Below are positions 1 to 13,416 of a stretch of DNA of 64,000 bases, one piece after another (the stretch's first letter is position 1; every line of letters starts with the position of its first letter). The notes under the pieces were generated by a model. The model was not told the origin of the DNA and did no database searches. It worked only from the letters and a program-made list of their open reading frames with translations. A program made the translations under genes and the position numbers. The stretch spans positions 1,488,001 to 1,552,000 of the forward strand of contig JAALGZ010000003.1 in assembly GCA_015227615.1 (NCBI GenBank). The letters run 5' to 3'. The DNA comes from Labyrinthula sp. Ha. Taxonomy: Eukaryota; Sar; Bigyra; Labyrinthulida; Labyrinthulaceae.

Positions 1-1236
1 TGATACACCCTGTTATTGTTGTGTTGTTAAATATTCTACTGTTTGGATTAATCAAATCTTATTTGCAATTCGTTCCAGAAAAAATATAACATAACATTAT
101 AGCAAGTAATAGCCAAACACTGCATTCCTAGCTAAATTTAGTTTTTTTTGGAAATACACGTTTAGGTAAGTAGAGTAGCTACAATCAAACACTACTCTAG
201 ACTCGTATCAGATGCAAAAAGTATTGCCAATGTTAATATTAACCACGGAAACGTAAAAGACTGAAATTTCTCTTTTCAATAAACGAATGACCTAAGACTT
301 TTAATTTTCCTGTTTTAGTTTTATTTGAAAGCTTCTTTCTATAATCCTCAAATGTTCTTATAAACCATAGCAGGTGTCAATAATATATTAATATGTTTAA
401 CCTAAATAACACCTCTTTCTCTATAGAGGACCTGAGTTAAATACCTAGAAAGTTAAACACCTTTGCGACAGTGTTTCCGTTTTGGATCATTCCATATTGC
501 TCGATTTCTGGCATATAGTTCTTGACACCCTTTGCAGGAGCTGTTCATTCTCTTAGAAGCAACACTATATGTATCTGACTATGATTTTTCAGCCAACTTA
601 AAATGGGCTCATTAAACATTGAATAAAAATAATAATTTCTCTAATCATTTAGGTACCTGATAATCAAAGAAACAATTGTAGGTCAAAGGAAATACCATGT
701 TTAAATTTATAATGAGTTGACTATCAACAGTGCACTCAATTAGTAGGTGGTTAGCACTATATCATTTACCTAACACAAAAAAAGTGAGGGTGAGAAATTG
801 AACCATGTGCTCAACAACTTGGATGTCCTCTACACAACTAAATCTTATCCTCATATGAACCTTAGCAGTAACATCAATGGTGGTACCTTGACATGGCTAC
901 CAGCGACTTCCTTCTAATTTGTTCCTATACAACTACCCTAAATTATGTAGCGAAATGATTTGTTACCTACTCGGGGAAATAATTTTTGAGGTAACATGAC
1001 TTTTTTAATCGCAAGTCGCAAACGTAATGTTGGCACCTATTTTTGTGCTAACATCCTAAACCCAAAAGAAACATAATACCCGCAAGTAATCCGGTTCATT
1101 GAAACCATGTCTGTACGATGTTACAACGAGCTTGAAATGAGAGTACACCATCTACAATATTTTACCATATTTAAAAGAATACAGTGGAATACAAATACTA
1201 AGGACTATTTCTCCGCATCCTAATATATAACAAAAG
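1..1236. other. Gene-free AT-rich flank
   Basis: No open frame of useful length, tRNA box or clear repeat was seen. The end of this stretch is the 3' flank of the minus-strand kinase gene that stops at 1237. A gene with many short exons could be missed here. Confidence 0.5.
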
Positions 1237-2532
1237 TTATTCCAACAGATCATTTTCCTCAAGAGCACTCCTCATTCTCAAGCATTCAGTGGGACTCAAA
1301 AACTCCTGCAGTGCCTGAAGTAATAAGTCCCTAGATTCGTTTGTTTGCCTATGCTCATGTTCACTTAATCTAGAAAGTGTATTGTTACAGAGAGACCTCG
1401 TCTCAGCATAGCTTTTTATTCCCTCAGCATCCAAAGGTGTAAACTGAGGCTGTTCCTCCTTCTCATCAACTTCATCAAACCAAGGATCATTAAACATATC
1501 CTCATACGAATACCTTTCCGCTGTATCTTTCACAATAACTTTTTTCAAGAACTCAACTGCTTGAGAATTAATATTATCCCAACGTTCTTCTGGAATGAAA
1601 CTTAATTCTTCACGAACAGTTTGAGATTTTCCTTTCTCATCTTTTTCAAGAAAAGGATGTTTAAATCCAGACAACAGCATATATGCAAACATTCCTAAAC
1701 TCCAACAATCTCCTGCAACGGAACCCATTCCACTTTCTTTTACTTCTGGCGCCATGTAAGCAGGTGTTCCAACTAAACATTCGACCATATCCTGTTTTTC
1801 AAGAATGTATTCTCGTGGATTAACGAGCTTTTCTAGCGTGTTACCTACTTGTTCATCCTCATTTCCACTAACCTGATGACGCCTATACATTGAGGTAGCC
1901 AATCCAAAATCCCCCAGAACAACTTCATATTTCCTTTCTTCAATTTCCAAAAGTCCATCCTCGATTTTTGTTCCTAAATTTTCTATCTCTACTTGAACAT
2001 CTTGATCGCCAGATGCTTTTGGTGCAGAAAGGCGGGTAGTTACATCTCTGAGTAAAACGTTACTTGGTTTTATGTCTCGATGAGTTATTCCATATCTTGT
2101 ATAAATGAAATGTAAAGTTTCAGCCAATACTCTTGTTATTATTTTAACCATTGGTTCATCATATGCTCTAATTTTTGAAAGGTGATCAATTAAATCACCA
2201 GAAAGAAACTCAGTTACAATGAATACTTTTTCATTGTTTTCATAGGCACTGTCAAACTTAACAATATTCTTATGTTTGATATTCTTTAATACGCCTATTT
2301 CTAAGTAAAGAATTTCTTTGTTTGAGAGCTTATTCTTGTTTATCTTTTTTACTGCAACTTTCTTGTCTCTATTTGATTTTAAGGCATACTTAAAAACTCT
2401 TCCATATTTTCCGAATCCTACTTTTTTTTCGGATTTAAAGCGAGCAAAAAATTGTTCCAGTGGCAAGCAATCACTCTTTGCTGACTCTGTAATAGTTGTG
2501 TTTGACATTGCGGTAATTCTCGCTCTTTCCAT
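1237..2532 (-). CDS. Ser/Thr protein kinase, CAMK-like, catalytically intact
   Basis: This 431-residue protein is essentially one kinase domain (about residues 35-345) with a short tail. All key residues are visible: glycine loop GFGKYG at 39-44, ATP-anchoring Lys62 in VAVKK, HRDIKPSN from 151, DFG at 208-210, and APE at 261-263 followed by GDCWSLG. The HxDxKPSN loop and the PW motif near the end of the C-lobe suggest the CAMK/CDPK side of the kinome, but no EF-hands or calmodulin-binding helix are obvious. Two acidic insertions stand out, one between HRD and DFG (about 165-203) and one in the activation segment (about 215-252). The gene has no intron. A clear paralogue lies about 2.8 kb upstream on the same strand (5354-6806) and shares both insertions, so the pair arose by local duplication. 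The substrate is unknown. Confidence 0.9.
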   Translation of the reverse strand: MERARITAMSNTTITESAKSDCLPLEQFFARFKSEKKVGFGKYGRVFKYALKSNRDKKVAVKKINKNKLSNKEILYLEIGVLKNIKHKNIVKFDSAYENNEKVFIVTEFLSGDLIDHLSKIRAYDEPMVKIITRVLAETLHFIYTRYGITHRDIKPSNVLLRDVTTRLSAPKASGDQDVQVEIENLGTKIEDGLLEIEERKYEVVLGDFGLATSMYRRHQVSGNEDEQVGNTLEKLVNPREYILEKQDMVECLVGTPAYMAPEVKESGMGSVAGDCWSLGMFAYMLLSGFKHPFLEKDEKGKSQTVREELSFIPEERWDNINSQAVEFLKKVIVKDTAERYSYEDMFNDPWFDEVDEKEEQPQFTPLDAEGIKSYAETRSLCNNTLSRLSEHEHRQTNESRDLLLQALQEFLSPTECLRMRSALEENDLLE

Positions 2533-5353
2533 GTTTCGTTTCTATTTGTTTTGATTGTAAGCAAACTTGCTCAAAGGAGCCATGTACATAAAATCTGTCC
2601 TATAAACCCATTTCACTGTTTTTCTTGGCTGGAATGGCTTAGATGGACGTTTCTTTACTACATTGTAATGTTTATTTGTTCTTTCTTTGAATTAATTTCA
2701 ATACAATTTGTTTGTTAATTTACTATTCAACCAATCAAATTCGAGAAATATGTACTGTATATTTGCCTGTGGGTAAAAGTGAACTATTTGGGAAAATTAA
2801 TTATAATGCAAATATAGACTTTGACTTAGAGGAAAGTCTGGATTTGAGAAGGATAAGCCTATTTTGTCCATATATATGTATAATTTCCTATTTTAGGATG
2901 TTCTATTTAAATTATAACCCTAGGCCTTAGGCTTTTGTGGTCGCCTAAGTGCTATTTTTTTCTGAAACCAGAGCGGAGAAGCTAAGTTTTTAAATGAACA
3001 CTCCCACACAGCTAGATTCGTTTTTTTTTAATTAACATTGTGTTTCTGGACTAATAAAACATTTTTTTTAGAATTAGAACAGGAACTTTAGATAGAAGAA
3101 CTATCAAAAATAAAAGAGTGTGTTGACCTTACCATATGGAACCATAAGACCAGATGGGTAACATGACACTGGCCTTAGCATTAGAATATGGAGGTACAGG
3201 TGATGAAGCTTGCAACCATCTCATAATATAAGTTATTATGAAACCTCTCTATTATAACAATGGACTAATTCTAAGGTGGAAACAAGGCCAACAGGATAAG
3301 GTCAAAAACCAAGCCAAGAATAAGTTAAAGGCGAGAAAATACTAAAGGAAGCTAATAAATATAACGTTTCTAAATAGTAGTTCGGTGTAATATCATTTGG
3401 CACCATCACTTCATGGATAGAGTACCATGAATATATTTTTGTTTAGTTTGTAACGTCTGATAAAACTCAAGTTGAGTTGTAGTGTGCAATTACAATGGTT
3501 TATTCATTATCAACTGTTACATACTTGTATTAAACAAAAGCCGACAACTCCTCAAAACATAAAACTTTGGTTTGATTATGTGTAGTTGCCACTAGGCAAA
3601 TAAAAAGATTAATCGAACATTAAGGTTCCTCCAAGTTTATTTATTTTCACATAACAGTTGAAGCGCAACACTGATTTTTCTATACACACTTAACTTGTTA
3701 CCAAAAGGGTTTATTGATGGAACATTAAGAAGACTTAAGCCATATACTGATATCAAGTTCCTAATCGCAGTCGCTAAGCTAATTCAACCCAACTTTTTAT
3801 CGAAGGCTTATTTATTCTTATTATTTCAACATTGTATAAGGGATGTAACCCACCAGTTCTTGCTGAACCCGAACTGTCTTAAGTAAGTCTTCTTGCAGTG
3901 ACTATGTGTTAGGCAAAGGCTCCTTGTACCTCAATTCTTGCTTCGGTTAAGTTTTCATACTGCGTAACAAATTACATATTTTCCATCGGTGTTATGCTCT
4001 TATCATCTGCATCTTTACCTCATCATGCTCTTTTTTCTTGTATCATTCGAAATTGATTTTCTACGATATTTGTCATTTTGAGGTTGTAAAACACGTTTAA
4101 TGATACAATAAGAGGGTAGCTACTGTCGTCCGTGAAGATTGAAGGAAAATGATATTTGCCAGATCTTTATGTTGGCCTCAGTCAAAGGGCACTCTTTTTC
4201 GCCTTGACTTTTTTTGTCTGACGATGATGATCTGTTTAGGTGAAGATTTCCCCTAGTCCAATCACAGTAATCGGGTTCAAATATGCATACAAGGAGCAGA
4301 ATATGTTGACAGAAGTAAACAAGCAACTAGAATAAACTCATGGTACAAAATGTTGACTACGCCTAATCTTCATCTCATACAGAAACATTCTCAACATTTA
4401 TTTGAATATAGTACATTTTAGTCGCCTTTGCAACAAGTAACTATTATACAGAATAGGAAGTAGATTTTGTGGAAATTTTCCAGCTCCATTTAAACTAATT
4501 TTGATAAAAAAACTGTCACTGACATATACAAAATGGGCTAAAAATTTATTAAAGAATGAAAAATATACACTTCAATACGCATACATGCTCTTACCCTTCT
4601 ACCATTTGTTCTGGTTAAGTACGATATTGCTCGTGGATTTTTTCTTCTTAATTGTTCTTGACGATACCTCTAAAGATATCTATGAAATGGGTAAGCTTCA
4701 ACCTAATGAATATACTCCCAGAGCAATTCCTGTTTAGATTCTAATCCCAATTCAGGTGAAAAAAAATACTTAGTATTGGCATTCTCGTGGTTATATGGTA
4801 GTAACCCCGTATTAGGTGACAAAAGCCTACTGGATTTTAATGACATTGTTTAGGACAAGGGTGCTTGTGTTCATCATTTTGCGACTATTACTTCTTCTTG
4901 GCCAGGATTATATGAAATAGATCAATTAACAGGATCACGAAACCTTAGATTATGATTAGTCGCTGCAGTATCTAAAAGAAAGCAATTTATTTCTCAGTGT
5001 TGTGTTGCTAGATGCAAGTGGACATTGGCAATGTTGCAGATCCATTACCTTTAGTTTCTTAAATGTCATTTTCATGCTGACAGAGAAAACCATGTAGGTT
5101 GCTTAAAGCATTTTTCATACATCCCAAGGATATCGATATCTAATTGCAATGTTAAGTTATTAATTTTTTTAGTGAACTACTAAGAGTTTTCATGAACCAA
5201 AAAAGACTATGTCAAAATGTATATACTATATGAATGGGAATTAGCTCAAATATGAAGCAGCGTTATAACACACAAAAAAATAATTTCACCAGATGATTAC
5301 AAATGAACTTTTTTTACCTACATGAAGATGCATATATCTTACATTTAAAAGAA
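2533..5353. other. Spacer between the two kinase paralogues
   Basis: About 2.8 kb of AT-rich sequence. Short open frames exist on both strands, for example around 3.7 and 4.5 kb, but they lack good starts, recognisable motifs or coding-like composition. No RNA gene or transposon end was recognised. Confidence 0.5.
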
Positions 5354-6806
5354 CTAAATTTCATCATCAAAGTCATCAGTATAGGATCTCCTAGGTCTTC
5401 CAACTTCATCCCTTAGCGCCTCTTCTTCCTCGGAATCATTCTCAAGTTTATCCACTAAGGTAAATCCAGTATACATACGAGTCAACTCTGGATTATATCT
5501 CACCAGCTCAGTTGCTTCTTTCTCTTCTCCTTCAACATAACTTTCTTCATCACTTATTTCTATCTGACTAACTGCTTGAACCAATTTTGCTCTATTATCT
5601 TCAGTGCGATCCTTTTTAAAAACATCCCACATTCGAGCAGTAACTTGTAAAATATCTCTATCTCGATTATAGCGCTTAAATCCACTATTACTCAATGAAG
5701 GTAAATTTTCACCTTGCGTTTTATCTAAACCTGAACTTTCAAGTAGATTTTCTGTTAACCAAGGGTGTTTAGACATCTGTTCAAAACTGCATCTCTTATC
5801 AGGATCTTGAACTAATACTTTTTGAATAAAATCTTTTGCAATGTCAGAAACATTTTTCCAATTATCCTCCGGAATAAAATCTAATTTCTCAGTTGCATAA
5901 ACAAATTCATCGTTCACTTTGGCCATAAAAGGATTATTTAAACTAGACATCATTACATAAATCACTATTCCAACACTCCAGCAGTCGCAAGGAAAACTAT
6001 ATAACAGTTTTTTTACGTACTTCAGGGGCTTGATAGGCTTTTGTACCACATGCTTGACGCAAAAAACGAAATCTTTTAAATAATTTTTTCTCTTTCTCTT
6101 TTGAAGAGAAAAGTCTTAATTCCTCCGCAAACTTAAATTCCTCTTCAATAGCAACTTCTTCTCTTTTATATGCAGAAGTAGCAAGACCAAAATTAGCTAC
6201 AACTATTTGATATTTCTTATTTCCAATCTGAAAGATTCTGTCTTCTCTAAACACACCATTCTCCTCTGGGTTCTCAAAATTTTCATTCCGTATAGTTTTT
6301 GCATAAACTTCTCTAAATAAAATATTTGAAGGTTTTATATCTCTGTGAATATATTTTTTATCATGCACACAAAGTAAAGCATCGACTAATACTTGTGCTA
6401 TTTGTCTAACTGTTTCTTCATTGAATTGTTCAAACTTTTCAAGCTGCTTAAAAAGATCTATAGAGCATAACTCGCTAACTAAATAAACTTGATTATCATC
6501 ACAATAGTGATCAAATACTTTTAGTATATTTGGATGCTGCAAATTATTAAGGATTCCAATCTCTCTAAAGTAAGCTTCTGAATCTTTCCAATCTAAATTA
6601 ATCATCAATATTTTCTTCACAGCAAAAGATTTTCCAGAAGAACTTAGTTTATATTCCCAAACTGTTCCAAGTGCACCTTCTCCTAGAAAATTTCCTGTTT
6701 CATCGAAATCAGCTTCAAAATCTTCTAGATCTTTTGCTGTGCTCTTGGCCTCCCGAATAACAGTAATGTTTGTCTTCACATCCAAAGGTATATATCTTCC
6801 ATTCAT
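5354..6806 (-). CDS. Kinase paralogue with NFG motif and a frame break at an A7 run
   Basis: Two overlapping minus-strand frames (6806-5997 and 6049-5354) together encode one kinase homologous to the neighbour at 1237-2532. The first gives a glycine loop (GEGALG, 42-47), Lys64 in FAVKK, HRDIKPSN from 154, and NFG at 205-207 where DFG is expected (codon AAT), then QAPEV. The second continues with CDCWSVG and the C-lobe, ending in an acidic tail. The frame changes at an A7 run (plus-strand T7, 6008-6014). Reading it as A6 gives RKKLLYSFPCDCWSVG and a protein of about 483 residues. I found no local GT-AG intron that restores the frame. A 24-nt GT-AG candidate there is a multiple of three and leaves the frame wrong. 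The break could be a sequencing error, slippage-tolerant expression, or a decaying gene. Loss of the metal-binding Asp suggests a pseudokinase in any case. Confidence 0.8.
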
Positions 6807-9800
6807 ATTTATTTAGTTTTTTACTATATATACTGATATATATTGAAGTTTGGTTTGTTTTACTTTGACAGTCTTCGTTGTACAACATCTTGTATTATTT
6901 AGACGTCGCAATGTTTAATTCTTATTTAGAATGGTTTTTTTTTGACATTTTAAATATTTTGGGGTTCTCAAATCATACGAAATGTAAAAAATCATATTGT
7001 CAATGGAGTATAATTGCTATTATAATTAGGGCATATTTCGGTGAATAAAGTAATGGTATAACCTATCAGTGAACAATGGATAGTTGTAAAAGCGTAGAAA
7101 ACCCTTTGATGAACTTTAGTATGTGCCTCGAAACCGTATTTTGGGTGAATATCAAAATTGGACACCTTAGAAAAAAGCTGTGGGAGCAGAGTTTTCTTTA
7201 GAAATTAACCATGATCGAGGTTACCACATATATCTTTACCAAGGGGTATATTTTAGCAGGAAAACATTAACATTTATGAAATAACTGCATGATGCCATAA
7301 TTGTCCTGAACTATATTTTCGTATTCATATCGATAAAATCTTTTTAGTGCTTGTTCACTAAAATACTTCCTGGATGTTATATAAATTCTTGAAATGAGCG
7401 ATTTAATTACATAGCATTTTTCTGGCCAGGATAGGATAGAAAAATTCTATTGGAATATAAGTGCTGTGTTTACGGGAAAGGTATAATTGAAAAAATTCCT
7501 AATTCCTTTCTCTAACGTTTCCGTATCACATAGTGCTCATACACGCTCAAGTATTATCAATTCAATTTAATTTTGGATCTTATAATATCTTGTTGAGAAA
7601 CATATTAGATAGAATTCTAAACTTTATTATTTATGTGGGGTATGGACTTCGATATGACCTATCTCTTGGCAACGAAGTTGACTTTGCTTACCTTACAAGG
7701 TTAGAATCTGAAATATATCTTCAGATAAGAGGTTAATATTTGGACAGTATTTACTAAAATATGTGGGACAAGTGTGATTTGGTTCCCTTATGCAGCCATA
7801 GCTAATCCGACAAAACTACCCTATTTCTCAACAGGGGTTATTGGACATTCAATATAGTAAATCACTAGAGATCACACTAGGTGAAGGCTCTAAAAATACC
7901 ATCTACTAGGTATATGGCTATAGTAGTAATATTACTAAGCAACCTCTCATTCTAGTATAGAAAAAAGCAAGAGATAAGGTATAATCCAGAGCGTTTTCTG
8001 GGAGATTTCGGTGATACACTAATGGGCAGTATCTACCAACTTACAAATTTGGTCTTCTCTTGAAACCAATCTAGTTGGTTACATGCTTTTAATAGGGATT
8101 TAGCTAATCTTTGGCATTTCAGCAGAATCTTACTATCGGTACGAGTTTCGTCGGTAGATAGTTTATTTTTTTCTTTAAATAACTCTAGCCTCGTCGATTT
8201 TCTTTTTAAGTCTTATTGAGACTCCAAAAATACTTCCTTGTTACCTCAATTAGCAAATTTATCGGGGTTTGACTGTTATCTACTCCTTGGTAAATGAAGT
8301 GTGTCTATTCTTGTGGAAACCCTACAATAGAAATTAAAACATTTCTACATAGCTTGCTTTGATGCGCAGTTATCTCCTTATGAATGCTTCATAGAAAAAT
8401 TGCTTAAATTAAATAAAGCTGAATGAATTAAAAAGGGATGGGATGAACAAAAATGTTAAAAGACGATTCTTGGGGGAAATGTTTGATTCTTACCTCTAGA
8501 TAAACCATTCTATGCTCATAATTAATTGAAAGCTCATTAGTGGAATGCATTAAGGAAAACATTTCCCCAGGAGAACTGTGAAAAAATTACCCAGAGACGT
8601 GATGGTTCCAACTCTAGATTTTCACAAGGTAATGTAATTCTTATGTATATATTGCTAGTTGGAAGGGATTACCCAGCATTTAGCAATGTGAGAATCTCAT
8701 TCAACACAAATCAATAATAGCTTGTGTCCTAAGTAAGAACAATATATTGAAGGAGCAGTTGTGCTGCTTCAAGAAGCATACGAACTGAAACCCTTCCTGA
8801 TATCAATATAGGATTGAAGCCACATTCAGGATCAACAGAGTTGCATGTACACCATTTGAGGCATTTGTTGAGTTAGGCCAAGAAACTATGAACATTATTG
8901 ATGGAGTTAATGTTTTTATAGTTTCTTATATATCAAATAGCTTAGCTTTAAAAATTAATAGGACTCCTCTAAATTTTCAAGATAGACTAAGGGACCGGCT
9001 GATTTTCTCTTTAGTCCTATTATTTGTTTGTACAATAAGATTTCTTGCCATTTTGTGCAACTAAAAGTAATCAATTTTTCTGGTTCTTAAGATATCTAGG
9101 GTGAGCTTTGAGTATTCATATGATCTTGAGGTTGAATGCGTACAGACATAGAGTAGATTATCTGCTGACGAAATCAACTCTAAATACCTGAATGGGGCTT
9201 ACTAAACTACCATTTATTCGATTAAAGATTTTCTAGACCTAATTCAAATAGTAAGGGTACGAAGATATGGACAACTCTGTAAATTTGGGCATTCCTTTTT
9301 CTATTGCTCAAATAACACATTTTTTTTGTTTCTGCAAGACACATGAGGGATAGCCTCAAGAAGAATATTATCAATATTACTAGCCATGAATTAGCTCGCT
9401 TATGTATTAGTCTAAGCAAATGAAAGGAAGCGCATTCATTAGTCAAAAAGAAGGAATGTATCATTAATATTGCATATCTAGAACATTATGTATCAAATCA
9501 AAAAAATGATGGGCATGGTGTGTACATTTTGAACATTATATGTGTGAGAACTCTTTGTGGTCAACAAAAAATATTTATATCAGTAAGGCATATCGGGAAA
9601 ACAATATCCATAAACTCGCATTAAACCTAATCTGACCCCATTTACAAATGAAATTGTGCCAGATCGGATAAGGATAACCTTTTAGCGGCAAAATACTATA
9701 TTTTATAATTCATAATCAATCGGATGAAATTGTAATACAGGAAAAAAATTAAAGCTCTAATATAGTCGGGTGCCAGGACTGAATAAACTACTCCAACAAT

Positions 9801-12800
9801 TGTAGCAAAAACACGTAACATATGTTACTATTTGAATGTACCTATAGCCCGCTTCAAATTATACCGATACAATTTTTTATCAGGTTTCCTTTCTCGATAG
9901 GCTACATTTACTGGTGCTTAAAAAGCGAAGGTGGCAAGGGCGAATATATAGTATCAAAATGTAAACTTAATTCATACACTTCCTATAGAAATGCAAATAG
10001 GTGAAGAACATGTACACACGATAAAAATACCCCATAAACCTGCTCTAAGGTACACCACTGATAAAACTTGAAGTTTTAAGGGAAAACTTTCCTTTCCTCA
10101 TTTTTGTATAACTTGCTGGTTCTAGATCTAAGTACACCAATAGGTTCATAGAACTTACAGGTAAATAAACTTTGATATACAGAAGCTTATTTGTGCATAA
10201 AGACGGACGTTTTCCAACAAAAGAAAACACTGTTCATAACAAAATTTATTCCAACTAAGTCCAAAAGCAGTAAACACCCTTCCCATATTTCGGAAACTAT
10301 ATTACACTAGATTAGAAAGTGCTGTGAAGAACTTTCAGAGATATAAATAGACAATATTATTTGAAAGCAATTTTCCGAGTGAAGCTATGTCATTCATACA
10401 TACTAAAACTTCAACTTTAATTATACGAAGGGAGTAACAAGCCGAGCATACTTGCAGTAAACAATTTGGTTATTCCATGAGAAAAATCGAAGGAAAATAC
10501 GATTTATCTATCTTTAAGCAAGAATGATATATTTTAATATTGGATTTTAGGATTCACAAAAAAAAATTCGCAATTTTGGGAAATAACTATCCTCAAATTT
10601 TGAATCAAAGGAATAAACCAATCACTGTTGTAAAGTTTATTAACCTCTTATTATTCCCTTACCATGTGATACGACCTACCAATTATGAATAACAGAGAGA
10701 TTTTTTTTGGTGTATAGATTCGTCGCTCCAATACTGATGCAAATTTATGATGAAATAAAATAGTTTTGAGCTTGTGCTAATCATGGTATTCATAAATAGG
10801 TTATTCCTCAATGGCTACAAAAATCCAATTAAATGAAACCCAGCTACTGAAATGAAGCGGGGATTGTAATAACAGGTCTCTATTCCACTTACCACCCAGT
10901 ACTTTATTTAAAAATGTAACGATTCGTTCACTCTATACATACCAAAGGTAATTAAGATATCCTATGTGTCAATTTATTTAACATGTTGCGTGGCTTTAAA
11001 TTGAATATAAGTTGAGAATCTGCCCAGTATATTAATTAACGGTGTCCGGGTCTTATTCCTGATTCTGTCAGCCACAGCTATCAACATTTTTGTATTGGTG
11101 GAAATGTAGCAGTTTTCGATGAAATAATAGAAACAAGAAAAAACATATAAGCTACCAAATACTTTTTATCTAGAATAAATCTTATTTAATGAGATAAGAA
11201 CCAAGATATATACATTCATGTTTAGAGGTAGCCTAAAATTTTGCATACTCTTCAGAGTTTGTCCTACTTTTCCTGGAAAAGCAAACTAGCTGCAACCAAG
11301 ATTTTTAGTACAAAGATGGATATATTTGAATCCTTTGAATCTCTAACTTTTTTTCAAAGTAAATGTTGAGCCTACAAAGAAATAGAAAAAAAAACTCTGA
11401 TACGAACATCATCAATTCCTTATGTTGTCTTACAATCAATTCTCATGAGATTTTAACATATGAGATGATGCGTGGTTCATTTTATATTCTGGTAGAACAC
11501 CCATCTATTTGAATTTAACCTTATTCTTTTCTAAAATGAAAATAAGTTTTGAGTATAAGAACTATATCTTGATATCATGGTCACAAACTCAATATTCTTA
11601 TCCAGAGTTAACGAACCGAATTTTGGAATTTTTTGGAAACTCGTTTAGAAAAAAAGATGTTTGGCTGATGGAAAGATATATTATTTCCCCCTTTCTAAAT
11701 ATAGCACTGGTTTATGTATTTACACACAAATAAAGAGCTTTATGAATTATAATTTACTATTTCATCTGAAACTCTACAGGTGCTACAGTGACCTGTATAT
11801 ATTTTTTTGTTGATTCACACATTATTCATAGCCCAATTAGGTGGTACTGGTCACGAATATCGACACAAAAATTATTGTGTTCATTCATTGTCCGAAGTTA
11901 TATATGTCAAGGGATTCTTTAGTTCAGTAATGGGACTTATCGAAGGCTTTTTGAACTATCCCCTTTTTCTAAATATAGGAACAACTATAAGTGTACTTTT
12001 CTTGCCTCTTATAAGATTAGGATCCATTGAGCCCAGAAAACAAAAATTGTGTGAACAAGTCAATATGAGTATTAATTTATATTTCTTATTAGTAGCTTAA
12101 GAGTTATTTCCTATGATTTTACTGCAATTCAGATTTTAGCAGCAGTACTCAGAGTAAGGTGATTAATAATCCTAGTGGTAAACCTATGTTATCAAGTAAA
12201 TCTTGCTCTAAATAGTTAGTAGCCTAGTTTGGAGAGTCAAAACACACCAAGTAACTATAATAGAACAATATATATAACTTACATTTATAAATTTTCCAGT
12301 TCTAGTTGGTTTCTGCTAACACTGGATCCATGATTAATTCTGGGCCAATTCCGAAGCAAAGTAAAATTCATCACGGAACTGCAAACTAGGAATAATAATT
12401 AATTTTCTAGAGATGAAAAAAGTTGATCAAATAAATTAAAGTAATTTATACCATCTATTACAAATCATAAGTTTATCACACCTAATATTATAAAAGTAAC
12501 CTTGGTTATTGCCTCTTGCATAAGGTTTGATTTTTCAGCGAAAGAAGCCGCTGTTACAGAAGAGAGTAGAAAACTTATAGTAGTTGTTCCAGAGATTATC
12601 ACCCCCCCCTCCAATATTAATTAACACACTTTAGTGAAAATAATGAAGATATATTCTTAAAGATAGCCTTCAGATTCTCATTGAAACTTTGGGATGAATG
12701 TATAAAAGAAAGCCCTTCTTGTTGCTGGTTTCTTAACCTTATAGACCAAGAATAAATCTTTTAATCTCTAATTTTTTCGCAATTTATTTAATTTTTAATT

Positions 12801-13416
12801 TATCTGGGAGAATATAATACCAGTAAACACCACTGGTTACTTTTTATACCTTATTCAAACATGGGGAAGTAGCTCTATATTCTTGGTTTCTGGTGACTTA
12901 GGCTATCTTAGCAAGAATCAAAAAAACATGGTTTGTTCAAGCACTAAGGGTATATTTTTTTTATTATAATATCGCTAAGAAGACTCAGAGCTTTTAATCC
13001 CATTGAAGCACTTATGAATCAACCATGTGTTACCTCTAGCTCCTTATAAAACCAAATAAAAAAAAACCTACGACCAAGGCATAACCTATGTCAATGCGAA
13101 ACACAGAAGAAAATCAAAATAATCTTTAAATACATATTTATGTTGCATATAAAACTAAAGTTTTATCTTCTTTTATTGAGTTTTCTTTATTTTAATTATA
13201 TCTTATGATCTTAGATACTTATGTTTTTACTATAGCCTACTAGTACACATTTAAAGAAGGGTATATTTTCGGGAACTATAGCATTGGCCTATATAGCCAT
13301 CGCGCCCTGAATCAAACTAAACGCATAAACACTGAGTTTTAACGATTAGTAAAGAATCAAAGAAAAGTTAGCAAAAAGATCTCGATCAAGTGGAGAAAGT
13401 AGTTCATTAAATCACA
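6807..13416. other. 6.6-kb AT-rich spacer, no supported gene
   Basis: This is the longest gap in the window. Open frames are short, mostly hydrophobic and scattered on both strands (for example near 7.5, 9.2 and 11.8 kb), without recognisable domains. A C8 run lies near 12.6 kb. No tRNA, snRNA or clear transposon termini were found. The last part should contain the promoter and 5' UTR of the SIN3 gene starting at 13417. Confidence 0.5.

Noticed and set aside
4501-4737. Hydrophobic 78-codon frame in the inter-kinase spacer
   Set aside because: It opens on a TTG rather than an ATG, shows no family signature, and the surrounding sequence looks non-coding.
5997-6020. 24-nt GT-AG stretch at the kinase frame break, taken as a possible mini-intron
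   Set aside because: Its length is a multiple of three, so removing it does not correct the frame.
8850-9065. Stop-poor stretch with a faint resemblance to the end of a retroelement integrase
   Set aside because: Only a few residues match the expected pattern. No neighbouring element parts or terminal repeats were found, so it is not called as a fossil element.
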